From positions 930,001-994,000 of the forward strand of contig CAXIYB010000001.1 in the NCBI GenBank assembly GCA_964036665.1: 64,000 nt of DNA, in the 5' to 3' direction. Each line of letters starts with the position of its first letter. Positions within the stretch are counted from its first letter, which is position 1. Below the pieces are notes generated by a model. The model worked only from the letters and a program-made list of their open reading frames with translations. It did no database searches and had not been told where the DNA came from. Position numbers and translations under genes: made by a program. This document shows, piece after piece, positions 9,301 through 22,779 of the stretch. This DNA is from Gordius sp. MW1. Its lineage: Eukaryota; Nematomorpha; Gordioida; Gordea; Gordiidae.

Positions 9301-11336
9301 TTTTAAATTTTTGTCTAAATTTGTGGATATTCTATAAATTTCTGTCTAAATTTTTTGATTCTTTATAAATTTCTCTCTAAATTTGTGGATATTCTATAAA
9401 TTTCTGTCTAAATTTGTGGATATTCGATAAATTTCTGTCTAACTTTGTGGATATTCGATAAATTCCTGTCTAAATTTTTTTGATTATTTTTAAATTTCTC
9501 TCTAAATTTGTGGATATTCTATAAATTTCTCTCTAAATTTGTGGTTTTTTTATAAATTTCTGTATAAATTTTTTGATTATTTTTAATTTTTGTCTAAATT
9601 TGTGGATATTCTATAAATTTCTGTCTAAATTTTTTGATTCTTTATAAATTTCTCTCTAAATTTGACAATATTCTATAAATTTCTGTCTAAATTTGTGGAT
9701 ATTCGATAAATTTCTGTCTAAATTTGTGGATATTCGATAAATTTCTGTCTAAATTTTTTGATTATTTTTAAATTTTTGTCTAAATTTGTGGATATTCTAT
9801 AAATTTCTGTCGAAATTTGTGGATATTCGATAAAGTTCTGTCTAAATTTGTGGATATTCTATAAATTTCTCTCTAAATTTGTGGATATTCTATAAATTCT
9901 GTCTAAATTTGTGGATATTCGATAAATTTCTGTCTAAATTTTTTGATTATTTTTAAATTTTTGTCTAAATTTGTGGATATTCTATAAATTTTTGTCTAAA
10001 TTTTTTGATTCTTTGTAAATTTCTGTCTAAATTTGTGGATATTCTATAAATTTCTGTCTAAATTTTTTGATTCTTTATAAATTTCTCTCTAAATTTGTGG
10101 ATATTCTATAAATTTCTGTCTAAATTTGTGGATATTCTATAAATTTCTGTCTAAATTTGTGGATATTCTATAAATTTCTGTCTAAATTTGTGGATATTCG
10201 ATAAATTTCTGTCTAAATTTGTGGATATTCCATAAATTTCTGTCTGAATTTTATGATTATTTTTAAATTTTTGTCTAAATTTGTGGATATTCTATAAAGT
10301 TCTGTCTAAATTTGTGGATATTCTATAAATTTCTGTCTAAATTTGTGGATATTCTATAAATTTCTGTCTAAATTTGTGGATATTCGATAAATTTCTGTCT
10401 AAATTTTTTGATTATTTTTAAATTTCTCTCTAAATTTGTGGATTTTCTATAAATTTCTCTCTAAATTTGTGGATATTCTATAAATTTCTGTCTAAATTTG
10501 TGGATATTCGATAAATTTCTGTCTAAATTTGTTGATTATTTTTAAATTTTTGTCTAAATTTGTGGATATTCTATAAATTTCTGTCTAAATTTTTTGATTC
10601 TTTATAAATTTCTCTCTAAATTTGTGGATATTCTATAAATTTCTGTCTAAATTTGTGGATATTCGATAAATTTCTGTCTAACTTTGTGGATATTCGATAA
10701 ATTCCTGTCTAAATTTTTTTGATTATTTTTAAATTTCTCTCTAAATTTGTGGATATTCTATAAATTTCTCTCTAAATTTGTGGTTTTTTTATAAATTTCT
10801 GTATAAATTTTTTGATTATTTTTAATTTTTGTCTAAATTTGTGGATATTCTATAAATTTCTGTCTAAATTTTTTGATTCTTTATAAATTTCTCTCTAAAT
10901 TTGACAATATTCTATAAATTTCTGTCTAAATTTGTGGATATTCGATAAATTTCTGTCTAAATTTGTGGATATTCGATAAATTTCTGTCTAAATTTTTTGA
11001 TTATTTTTAAATTTTTGTCTAAATTTGTGGATATTCTATAAATTTCTGTCGAAATTTGTGGATATTCGAGAAAGTTCTGTCTAAATTTGTGGATATTCTA
11101 TAAATTTCTCTCTAAATTTGTGGATATTCTATAAATTCTGTCTAAATTTGTGGATATTCGATAAATTTCTGTCTAAATTTTTTGATTATTTTTAAATTTT
11201 TGTCTAAATTTGTGGATATTCTATAAATTTCTGTCTAAATATTTTGATTCTTTAGAAATTTCTCTCTAAATTTGTGGATATTCTATAAATTTCTGTCTAA
11301 ATTTGTGGATATTAGATAAATTTCTGTCTAAATTTT
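6323..11336. repeat. 31-bp minisatellite array A3 (5,014 bp, long module)
   Basis: Starts as lineage a (GTCGATATTCG, GGTGGATATTC, TGATCATTTTT), then enters the long 'L' module: TAACTTTGTGGATATTTG (7023), GTATATGTTAGAT (7433), CTCATTAAATTTG (about 7824), TTTGAGGATATTC (8328), GTGGACATTC (8422). From 6,961 to the end it aligns with 39,190-43,562 at an offset of 32,226-32,229 bp. The tail modules appear twice, 1,239 bp apart (GTGG-T7 at 9541 and 10780). About 160 monomers, with no other insertion and no gene. Confidence 0.95.
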
Positions 11337-12193
11337 TAATATTTCTCTGTTTATCTATAAATCCCCCCCCTCACTACGCTACTGGGTAAAACATACGTTC
11401 AATTTCACATAATTTTTAATTTTATGACAACGCATTTATTCATTGTTTTTTTAGTTTCCTCCAATGAATCTTAGAATTTACAATACATCATAATTTTGGC
11501 CATATTTTTCAATCAAAGATTTAGTACTTACAACCATGGTTTCAGATATACATCGGCAAATTTCAACAAAAAATATGTAATTCTCTTTATAATCAAAAAT
11601 TATTAACTTAAAAAAAATCTAAATTAAAACAAATAATAGATGGCGGTATAAAAGATTGAACTTAAGACTTCATATAGCTTCGAAATATGATGAAGACGAA
11701 TAATAAAAGTAAAATTATGTGTAAAATGTAAAAATAATGATTTATTTATTTGTGTATACCACATTTAAAGATCCATAAAATAAATTTGGCACAATCATTC
11801 TTAGCCACCATGAATTAGATATGCAAAATATCCTTATATATAGCTATCTTCTACATATATATGTATGTATACAATGTATTTATGTATGTTGCAATGTATT
11901 TATGTATGCAATGTATGTATGTATGTACTAAGGTATGTATGTACGTATGTAATGTATTTATGTATGTATGCAATGTGTTTATGTATGTATGTATGCATGT
12001 TGTCGCGGGCCCAAATTTTTATTCACGGCCATGTAATGTATTTATGTATGTATGCAATGTGTTTATGTATGCATGTTGGGCGCGGGCCCAAATTTTTATT
12101 CACGGCCCGCCCACTCACGGTGGTATTAAAAAAAAATTCACGCCCACTCACGCTTCTTCTTCTTCTTTATCGTGTTGAAAATCCCACAGACGG
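11337..12193 (+). repeat. Satellite island 4 (857 bp, lineage b)
   Basis: Full-length island with C8 and the TTGTCGCGGG mark. Its left flank has the standard TTAGAAATTT and ATTAGATAAA tail monomers. It is followed by a b-type array start that switches to c-type (see next entry). Confidence 0.95.
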
Positions 12194-13861
12194 TTGATAT
12201 TCGATAAATTTCTGTCTAAATTTTTTGATTATTTTTAAATTTTTGTCTAAATTTGTTGATATTCGATAAATTTCTGTCTAAATTTTTTGATTATTTTTAA
12301 ATTTTTGTCTAAATTGGTGGATATTCTATAAATTTCTGTCTAAATTTTTTGATTATTTTTATATTTTTGTGTAAATTTGTGGATATTCTATAAATTTCTG
12401 TCTAAATTTTTTGATTATTTTTAATTTTTGTCTAAATTTGTGTATATTCTATAAATTTCTGTCTAAATTTTTTGATTCTTTATTTCTCTCTAAATTTGAA
12501 AATATTCTATAAATTTCTGTCAAAATTTGTGGATATTCCATAAATTTCTGTCTGAATTTTTTGATTATTTTTAAATTTTTGTCTAAATTTGTGGATATTC
12601 TATAAATTTCTGTCTAAATTTTTTGATTATTTTTAAATTTCTCTCTAAATTTGTGGATATTCTATAAATTTCTCTCTAAATTTGTGGATATTCTATAAAT
12701 TTCTGTCTAAATTTGTGGATATTAGATAAATTTCTGTCTAAATTTTTTGATTATTTTTAAATTTTTGTCTAAATTTGTGGATATTCTATAAATTTGTGTC
12801 TAAACTTTTTGATTCTTTATAAATTTCTGTCTAAATTTGTGGATATTCTATAAATTTCTGTCTAAATTTTTTGATTCTTTATAAATTTCTCTCTAAATTT
12901 GTGGATATTCTATAAATTTCTGTCTAAATTTTTTGATTATTTTTAAATTTCTCTCTAAATTTGTGGATATTCTATAAATTTCTCTCTAAATTTGTGGATA
13001 TTCTATAAATTTCTGTCTAAATTTGTGGATATTCGATAAATTTCTGTCTAAATTTGTTGATTATTTTTAAATTTTTGTCTAAATTTGTGGATATTCTATA
13101 AATTTCTGTCTAAATTTTTTGATTCTTTATAAATTTCTCTCTAAATTTGTGGATATTCTATAAATTTCTGTCTAAATTTGTGGATATTCGATAAATTTCT
13201 GTCTAACTTTGTGGATATTCGATAAATTCCTGTCTAAATTTTTTTGATTATTTTTAAATTTCTCTCTAAATTTGTGGATATTCTATAAATTTCTCTCTAA
13301 ATTTGTGGTTTTTTTATAAATTTCTGTATAAATTTTTTGATTATTTTTAATTTTTGTCTAAATTTGTGGATATTCTATAAATTTCTGTCTAAATTTTTTG
13401 ATTCTTTATAAATTTCTCTCTAAATTTGACAATATTCTATAAATTTCTGTCTAAATTTGTGGATATTCGATAAATTTCTGTCTAAATTTGTGGATATTCG
13501 ATAAATTTCTGTCTAAATTTTTTGATTATTTTTAAATTTTTGTCTAAATTTGTGGATATTCTATAAATTTCTGTCGAAATTTGTGGATATTCGATAAAGT
13601 TCTGTCTAAATTTGTGGATATTCTATAAATTTCTCTCTAAATTTGTGGATATTCTATAAATTCTGTCTAAATTTGTGGATATTCGATAAATTTCTGTCTA
13701 AATTTTTTGATTATTTTTAAATTTTTGTCTAAATTTGTGGATATTCTATAAATTTCTGTCTAAATATTTTGATTCTTTAGAAATTTCTCTCTAAATTTGT
13801 GGATATTCTATAAATTTCTGTCTAAATTTGTGGATATTAGATAAATTTCTGTCTAAATTTT
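12194..13861. repeat. 31-bp minisatellite array A4 (1,668 bp, b/c mosaic)
   Basis: The first roughly 450 bp are lineage b (GTTGATATTCG, then GTCAAAATTTG at 12521). From about 12,720 the order becomes that of lineage c (ATTAGATAAA at 12721, AATTTGTGTCTAAAC about 12,792, ATTCCTGTC about 13,226, GTATAAA about 13,327). The switch lies between about 12,600 and 12,720 and implies a recombination between lineages. The tail is standard. No gene seen. Confidence 0.93.
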
Positions 13862-14719
13862 TAATATTTCTCTGTTTATTTATAAATCCCCCCCCTCACT
13901 ACGCTACTGGGTAAAACATACGTTCAATTTCACATAATTTTTAATTTTATGACAACGCATTTATTCATTGTTTTTTTAGTTTCCTCCAATGAATCTTAGA
14001 ATTTACAATACATCATAATTTTGGCCATATTTTTCAATCAAAGATTTAGTACTTACAACCATGGTTTCAGATATACATCGGCAAATTTCAACAAAAAATA
14101 TGTAATTCTCTTTATAATCAAAAATTATTAACTTAAAAAAAATCTAAATTAAAACAAATAATAGATGGCGGTATAAAAGATTGAACTTAAGACTTCATAT
14201 AGCTTCGAAATATGATGAAGACGAATAATAAAAGTAAAATTATGTGTAAAATGTAAAAATAATGATTTATTTATTTGTGTATACCACATTTAAAGATCCA
14301 TAAAATAAATTTGGCACAATCATTCTTAGCCACCATGAATTAGATATGCAAAATATCCTTATATATAGCTATCTTCTACATATATATGTATGTATACAAT
14401 GTATTTATGTATGTTGCAATGTATTTATGTATGCAATGTATGTATGTATGTACTAAGGTATGTATGTACGTATGTAATGTATTTATGTATGTATGCAATG
14501 TGTTTATGTATGTATGTATGCATGTTGGGCGCGGGCCCAAATTTTTATTCACGGCCATGTAATGTATTTATGTATGTATGCAATGTGTTTATGTATGCAT
14601 GTTGGGCGCGGGCCCAAATTTTTATTCACGGCCCGCCCACTCACGGTGGTATTAAAAAAAAATTCACGCCCACTCACGCTTCTTCTTCTTCTTTATCGTG
14701 TTGAAAATCCCACAGACGG
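13862..14719 (+). repeat. Satellite island 5 (858 bp)
   Basis: Full-length island with C8. Has the TTTATTTATAAA variant shared with islands 1, 16 and 19. The rest shows no difference noticed from the consensus. Confidence 0.95.
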
Positions 14720-16982
14720 TTGATATTCGATAAATTTCTGTCTAAATTTTTTGATTATTTTTAAATTTTTGTCTAAATTTGTCGATATTCGATAAATTTC
14801 TGTCTAAATTTTTTGATTATTTTTAAATTTTTGTCTAAATTGGTGGATATTCTATAAATTTCTGTCTAAATTTTTTGATTATTTTTATATTTTTGTGTAA
14901 ATTTGTGGATATTCTATAAATTTCTGTCTAAATTTTTTGATCATTTTTAATTTTTGTCTAAATTTGTGTATATTCTATAAATTTCTGTCTAAATTTTTTG
15001 ATTCTTTATTTCTCTCTAAATTTGAAAATATTCTATAAATTTCTGTCTAAATTTGTGGATATTCCATAAATTTCTGTCTGAATTTTTTGATTATTTTTAA
15101 ATTTTTGTCTAAATTTGTGGATATTCTATAAATTTCTGTCTAAATTTGTGGATATTCTATAAATTTCTGTCTAAATTTGTGGATATTCGATAAAGTTCTG
15201 TCTAAATTTTTTGATTATTTTTAAATTTTTGTCTAAATTTGTGGATATTCTATAAATTTCTCTCTAAAGTTGTGGATATTCTATAAATTTCTGTCTAAAT
15301 TTGTGGATATTCGATAAATTTCTGTCTAAATTTTTTGATTATTTTTAAATTTTTGTCTAAATTTGTGGATATTCTATAAATTTCTGTCTAAACTTTTTGA
15401 TTCTTTATAAATTTCTCTCTAAATTTGTGGATATTCTATAAATTTCTGTCTAAATTTGTGGATATTCGATAAATTTCTGTCTAACTTTGTGGATATTTGA
15501 TAAATTTCTGTCTAAATTTTTTTGATTATTTTTAAATTTCTCTCTAAATTTGTGGATATTCTATAAATTTCTCTCTAAATTTGTGGTTTTTTTATAAATT
15601 TCTGTCTAAATTTTTTGATTATTTTTAATTTTTGTCTAAATTTGTGGATATTCTATAAATTTCTGTCTAAATTTTTTGATTCTTTATAAATTTCTCTCTA
15701 AATTTGAGAATATTCTATAAATTTCTGTCTAAATTTGTGGATATTCGATAAATTTCTGTGTGAATTTTTTGATTATTTTTAAATTTTTGTCTAAATTTGT
15801 GGATATTCTATAAATTTCTGTCTAAATATTTTGATTCTTTATAAATTTCTCTCTAAATTTGTGGATATTCTATAAATTTCTGTCTAAATTTGTATATGTT
15901 AGATAAATTTCTGTCTAAATTTTTTGATTATTTTTAAATTTTTGTCTAAATTTGTGGATATTCTATAAATTTCTGACTAAATTTGTGGATATTCGATATA
16001 TTTTTGTCTAAATTTTTTGATTATTTTTAAATTTTTGTCTAAATTAGTGGATATTCTATAAATTTCTGTCTAAATTTTTTGATTATTTTTATATTTTTGT
16101 GTAAATTTGTGGATATTCTATAAATTTCTGTCTAAATTTTTTGATTCTTTAAATTTCTGTCTAAATTTGTGGATATTCTATAAATTTCTGTCTAAATTTG
16201 TGGATATTCGATAAATTTCTGTCTAAATTTGTGTATATTCGATAAATTTCTGTCTAAATTTTTTTGATTATTTTTAAATTTCTCATTAAATTTGTGGATA
16301 TTCTATAAATTTCTTTCTAAATTTCTGGATATTCTATAAATTTCTATCTAAATTTTTTGATTATTTTTAATTTTTGTCTAAATTTGTGTATATTCTATAA
16401 ATTTCTGTCTAAATTTTTTGATTCTTTATAAATTTCTCTCTAAATTTGAGAATATTCTATAAATTTCTGTCTAAATTTGTGGATATTCCATAAATTTCTG
16501 TCTGAATTTTTTGATTATTTTTAAATTTTTGTCTAAATTTGTGGATATTCTATAAATTTCTGTCTAAATTTGTGGATATTCTATAAATTTCTGTCTAAAT
16601 TTGTGGATATTCGATAAATTTCTGTCTAAATTTTTTGAATTTGTGGATATTCTATAAATTTCTTTCTAAATTGTTTGATTCTTTGTAAATTTCTGTCTAA
16701 ATTTGTGGATATTCTATAAATTTCTGTCTAAATTTTTTGATTTTATAAATTTCTCTCTAAATTTGTGGATATTCTATAAATTTCTGTCTAAATTTGTGGA
16801 TATTCGATAAATTTCTGTCTAAATTTTTTGATTATTTTTAAATTTTTGTCTAAATTTGTGGATATTCTATAAATTTCTGTCTAAATATTTTGATTCTTTA
16901 GAAATTTCTCTCTAAATTTGTGGATATTCTATAAATTTCTGTCTAAATTTGTGGATATTAGATAAATTTCTGTCTAAATTTT
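14720..16982. repeat. 31-bp minisatellite array A5 (2,263 bp, mosaic a/L/a)
   Basis: Starts as lineage a (GTCGATATTCG, TGATCATTTTT), runs through part of the L module (TATTTGATAAA about 15,494, GTATATGTTAGAT at 15893, CTCATTAAATTTG about 16,282), then reaches the fused monomer TTGAATTTG at about 16,636 and a standard tail. The same fused junction is in A1 at 3,124, so A1 and A5 share a recombinant right half although their left halves differ. No gene seen. Confidence 0.93.
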
Positions 16983-17840
16983 TAATATTTCTCTGTTTAT
17001 CTATAAATCCCCCCCCTCACTACGCTACTGGGTAAAACATACGTTCAATTTCACATAATTTTTAATTTTATGACAACGCATTTATTCATTGTTTTTTTAG
17101 TTTCCTCCAATGAATCTTAGAATTTACAATACATCATAATTTTGGCCATATTTTTCAATCAAAGATTTAGTACTTACAACCATGGTTTCAGATATACATC
17201 GGCAAATTTCAACAAAAAATATGTAATTCTCTTTATAATCAAAAATTATTAACTTAAAAAAAATCTAAATTAAAACAAATAATAGATGGCGGTATAAAAG
17301 ATTGAACTTAAGACTTCATATAGCTTCGAAATATGATGAAGACGAATAATAAAAGTAAAATTATGTGTAAAATGTAAAAATAATGATTTATTTATTTGTG
17401 TATACCACATTTAAAGATCCATAAAATAAATTTGGCACAATCATTCTTAGCCACCATGAATTAGATATGCAAAATATCCTTATATATAGCTATCTTCTAC
17501 ATATATATGTATGTATAATACAATGTATTTATGTATGTTGCAATGTATTTATGTATGCAATGTATGTATGTATGTACTAAGGTATGTATGTACGTATGTA
17601 ATGTATTTATGTATGTAAATGTGTTTATGTATGTATGTATGCATGTTGGGCGCGGGCCCAAATTTTTATTCACGGCCATGTAATGTATTTATGTATGTAT
17701 GCAATGTGTTTATGTATGCATGTTGGGCGCGGGCCCAAATTTTTATTCACGGCCCGCCCACTCACGGTGGTATTAAAAAAAAATTCACGCCCACTCACGC
17801 TTCTTCTTCTTCTTTATCGTGTTGAAAATCCCACAGACGG
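16983..17840 (+). repeat. Satellite island 6 (858 bp)
   Basis: Full-length island with C8. Two compensating length changes sit in the GTAT tract: +3 bases (GTATAATACAATG at 17,513-17,525, shared with island 15) and -3 bases (GTATGTAAATGTG about 17,613, private). Followed by lineage-c sequence. Confidence 0.95.
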
Positions 17841-19539
17841 TTGATATTCGATAAATTTCTGTCTAAATTTTTTGATTATTTTTAAATTTTTGTCTAAATT
17901 TGTTGATATTCTATAAATTTCTGTCTAAATTTTTTGATTATTTTTATATTTTTGTGTAAATTTGTGGATATTCTATAAATTTCTGTCTAAATTTTTTGAT
18001 TATTTTTAATTTTTGTCTAAATTTGTGTATATTCTATAAATTTCTGTCTAAATTTTTTGATTCTTTATTTCTCTCTAAATTTGAAAATATTCTATAAATT
18101 TCTGTCTAAATTTGTGGATATTCCATAAATTTCTGTCTGAATTTGTGGATATTCTATAAATTTCTGTCTAAATTTGTGGATATTCGATAAATTTCTGTCT
18201 AAATTTGTGGATATTCCATAAATTTCTGTCTGAATTTTTTGATTATTTTTAAATTTTTGTCTAAATTTGTGGATATTCTATAAAGTTCTGTCTAAATTTG
18301 TGGATATTCTATAAATTTCTGTCTAAATTTGTGGATATTCTATAAATTTCTCTCTAAATTTGTGGATATTCTATAAATTTCTGTCTAAATTTGTGGATAT
18401 TAGATAAATTTCTGTCTAAATTTTTTGATTATTTTTAAATTTTTGTCTAAATTTGTGGATATTCTATAAATTTGTGTCTAAACTTTTTGATTCTTTATAA
18501 ATTTCTGTCTAAATTTGTGGATATTCTATAAATTTCTGTCTAAATTTTTTGATTCTTTATAAATTTCTCTCTAAATTTGTGGATATTCTATAAATTTCTG
18601 TCTAAATTTTTTGATTATTTTTAAATTTCTCTCTAAATTTGTGGATATTCTATAAATTTCTCTCTAAATTTGTGGATATTCTATAAATTTCTGTCTAAAT
18701 TTGTGGATATTCGATAAATTTCTGTCTAAATTTGTTGATTATTTTTAAATTTTTGTCTAAATTTGTGGATATTCTATAAATTTCTGTCTAAATTTTTTGA
18801 TTCTTTATAAATTTCTCTCTAAATTTGTGGATATTCTATAAATTTCTGTCTAAATTTGTGGATATTCGATAAATTTCTGTCTAACTTTGTGGATATTCGA
18901 TAAATTCCTGTCTAAATTTTTTTGATTATTTTTAAATTTCTCTCTAAATTTGTGGATATTCTATAAATTTCTCTCTAAATTTGTGGTTTTTTTATAAATT
19001 TCTGTATAAATTTTTTGATTATTTTTAATTTTTGTCTAAATTTGTGGATATTCTATAAATTTCTGTCTAAATTTTTTGATTCTTTATAAATTTCTCTCTA
19101 AATTTGACAATATTCTATAAATTTCTGTCTAAATTTGTGGATATTCGATAAATTTCTGTCTAAATTTGTGGATATTCGATAAATTTCTGTCTAAATTTTT
19201 TGATTATTTTTAAATTTTTGTCTAAATTTGTGGATATTCTATAAATTTCTGTCGAAATTTGTGGATATTCGATAAAGTTCTGTCTAAATTTGTGGATATT
19301 CTATAAATTTCTCTCTAAATTTGTGGATATTCTATAAATTCTGTCTAAATTTGTGGATATTCGATAAATTTCTGTCTAAATTTTTTGATTATTTTTAAAT
19401 TTTTGTCTAAATTTGTGGATATTCTATAAATTTCTGTCTAAATATTTTGATTCTTTAGAAATTTCTCTCTAAATTTGTGGATATTCTATAAATTTCTGTC
19501 TAAATTTGTGGATATTAGATAAATTTCTGTCTAAATTTT
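17841..19539. repeat. 31-bp minisatellite array A6 (1,699 bp, lineage c)
   Basis: Reference lineage-c order: GTTGATATTCT directly joined to the TTTTTATATTTTTGTG monomer, GTCTGAATTTGTGG (about 18,135), ATTAGATAAA (about 18,399), AATTTGTGTCTAAAC (about 18,471), TAACTTTG, ATTCCTGTC, GTATAAA, GACAATATT, GTCGAAATTT, and the standard tail. The same length, 1,699 bp, recurs after islands 15, 16, 17 and 19. No gene seen. Confidence 0.95.
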
Positions 19540-20398
19540 TAATATTTCTCTGTTTATCTATAAATCCCCCCCCCTCACTACGCTACTGGGTAAAACATAC
19601 GTTCAATTTCACATAATTTTTAATTTTATGACAACGCATTTATTCATTGTTTTTTTAGTTTCCTCCAATGAATCTTAGAATTTACAATACATCATAATTT
19701 TGGCCATATTTTTCAATCAAAGATTTAGTACTTACAACCATGGTTTCAGATATACATCGGCAAATTTCAACAAAAAATATGTAATTCTCTTTATAATCAA
19801 AAATTATTAACTTAAAAAAAATCTAAATTAAAACAAATAATAGATGGCGGTATAAAAGATTGAACTTAAGACTTCATATAGCTTCGAAATATGATGAAGA
19901 CGAATAATAAAAGTAAAATTATGTGTAAAATGTAAAAATAATGATTTATTTATTTGTGTATACCACATTTAAAGATCCATAAAATAAATTTGGCACAATC
20001 ATTCTTAGCCACCATGAATTAGATATGCAAAATATCCTTATATATAGCTATCTTCTACATATATATGTATGTATACAATGTATTTATGTATGTTGCAATG
20101 TATTTATGTATGCAATGTATGTATGTATGTACTAAGGTATGTATGTACGTATGTAATGTATTTATGTATGTATGCAATGTGTTTATGTATGTATGTATGC
20201 ATGTTGGGCGCGGGCCCAAATTTTTATTCACGGCCATGTAATGTATTTATGTATGTATGCAATGTGTTTATGTATGCATGTTGGGCGCGGGCCCAAATTT
20301 TTATTCACGGCCCGCCCACTCACGGTGGTATTAAAAAAAAATTCACGCCCACTCACGCTTCTTCTTCTTCTTTATCGTGTTGAAAATCCCACAGACGG
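19540..20398 (+). repeat. Satellite island 7 (859 bp)
   Basis: Full-length island with C9. No private substitution noticed. Followed by a lineage-d array start: the first GGTGGATATTC monomer comes 62 bp earlier than in lineage a. Confidence 0.95.
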
Positions 20399-22779
20399 TT
20401 GATATTCGATAAATTTCTGTCTAAATTTTTTGATTATTTTTAAATTTTTGTCTAAATTGGTGGATATTCTATAAATTTCTGTCTAAATTTTTTGATTATT
20501 TTTATATTTTTGTGTAAATTTGTGGATATTCTATAAATTTCTGTCTAAATTTTTTGATTATTTTTAATTTTTGTCTAAATTTGTGTATATTCTATAAATT
20601 TCTGTCTAAATTTTTTGATTCTTTATTTCTCTCTAAATTTGAAAATATTCTATAAATTTCTGTCTAAATTTGTGGATATTCCATAAATTTCTGTCTGAAT
20701 TTTTTGATTATTTTTAAATTTTTGTCTAAATTTGTGGATATTCTATAAATTTCTGTCTAAATTTGTGGATATTCTATAAATTTCTGTCTAAATTTGTGGA
20801 TATTCGATAAAGTTCTGTCTAAATTTTTTGATTATTTTTAAATTTTTGTCTAAATTTGTGGATATTCTATAAATTTCTCTCTAAAGTTGTGGATATTCTA
20901 TAAATTTCTGTCTAAATTTGTGGATATTCGATAAATTTCTGTCTAAATTTTTTGATTATTTTTAAATTTTTGTCTAAATTTGTGGATATTCTATAAATTT
21001 CTGTCTAAACTTTTTGATTCTTTATAAATTTCTGTCTAAATTTGTGGATATTCTATAAATTTCTGTCTAAATTTGTGGATATTCGATAAATTTCTGTCTA
21101 ACTTTGTGGATATTTGATAAATTTCTGTCTAAATTTTTTTGATTATTTTTAAATTTCTCTCTAAATTTGTGGATATTCTATAAATTTCTCTCTAAATTTG
21201 TGGTTTTTTTATAAATTTCTGTCTAAATTTTTTGATTATTTTTAATTTTTGTCTAAATTTGTGGATATTCTATAAATTTCTGTCTAAATTTGTGGATATT
21301 CGATAAATTTCTGTCTAAATTTGTTGATTATTTTTAAATTTTTGTCTAAATTTGTGGATATTCTATAAATTTCTGTCTAAATTTTTTGATTCTTTATAAA
21401 TTTCTCTCTAAATTTGTGGATATTCTATAAATTTCTGTCTAAATTTGTGGATATTCGATAAATTTCTGTCTAACTTTGTGGATATTCGATAAATTCCTGT
21501 CTAAATTTTTTTGATTATTTTTAAATTTCTCTCTAAATTTGTGGATATTCTATAAATTTCTCTCTAAATTTGTGGTTTTTTTATAAATTTCTGTATAAAT
21601 TTTTTGATTATTTTTAATTTTTGTCTAAATTTGTGGATATTCTATAAATTTCTGTCTAAATTTTTTGATTCTTTATAAATTTCTCTCTAAATTTGACAAT
21701 ATTCTATAAATTTCTGTCTAAATTTGTGGATATTCGATAAATTTCTGTCTAAATTTGTGGATATTCGATAAATTTCTGTCTAAATTTTTTGATTATTTTT
21801 AAATTTTTGTCTAAATTTGTGGATATTCTATAAATTTCTGTCGAAATTTGTGGATATTCGATAAAGTTCTGTCTAAATTTGTGGATATTCTATAAATTTC
21901 TCTCTAAATTTGTGGATATTCTATAAATTCTGTCTAAATTTGTGGATATTCGATAAATTTCTGTCTAAATTTTTTGATTATTTTTAAATTTTTGTCTAAA
22001 TTTGTGGATATTCTATAAATTTTTGTCTAAATTTTTTGATTCTTTGTAAATTTCTGTCTAAATTTGTGGATATTCTATAAATTTCTGTCTAAATTTTTTG
22101 ATTCTTCATAAATTTCTCTCTAAATTTGTGGATATTCTATAAATTTCTGTCTAAATTTGTGGATATTCTATAAATTTCTGTCTAAATTTGTGGATATTCT
22201 ATAAATTTCTGTCTAAATTTGTGGATATTCGATAAATTTCTGTCTAAATTTGTGGATATTCCATAAATTTCTGTCTGAATTTTTTGATTATTTTTAAATT
22301 TTTGTCTAAATTTGTGGATATTCTATAAAGTTCTGTCTAAATTTGTGGATATTCTATAAATTTCTCTCTAAATTTGTGGATATTCTATAAATTTCTGTCT
22401 AAATTTGTGGATATTCGATAAATTTCTGTCTAAATTTTTTGATTATTTTTAAATTTCTCTCTAAATTTGTGGATATTCTATAAATTTCTCTCTAAATTTG
22501 TGGATATTCTATAAATTTCTGTCTAAATTTGTGGATATTCGATAAATTTCTGTCTAAATTTGTTGATTATTTTTAAATTTTTGTCTAAATTTGTGGATAT
22601 TCTATAAATTTCTGTCTAAAATTTTTGATTCTTTATAAATTTCTCTCTAAATTTGTGGATATTCTATAAATTTCTGTCTAAATTTGTGGATAATCGATAA
22701 ATTTCTGTCTAACTTTGTGGATATTCGATAAATTTCTGTCTAAATTTGTGGATATTAGATAAATTTCTGTCTAAATTTT
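20399..22779. repeat. 31-bp minisatellite array A7 (2,381 bp, d/L mosaic)
   Basis: Lineage-d start (GGTGGATATTC), short L segment (CTCTAAAGTTG about 20,880, TATTTGATAAA about 21,112), then standard c/L tail sequence including GTATAAA, GACAATATT and GTCGAAATTT. It then continues past the usual tail into further monomers and stops abruptly: the final monomers go from TAACTTTGTGG (about 22,710) straight to ATTAGATAAA and the island, skipping the TTAGAAATTT monomer. TGTGGATAATCG at 22,685 is a private variant. No gene seen. Confidence 0.93.

Noticed and set aside
22685-22693. TGTGGATAA, an exact reverse complement of the bacterial DnaA box; hundreds of monomers carry TGTGGATAT, one base off.
   Set aside because: Nothing else here is bacterial: no genes, GTAT microsatellites, and kilobase higher-order repeats. 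The match follows from the monomer sequence by chance.
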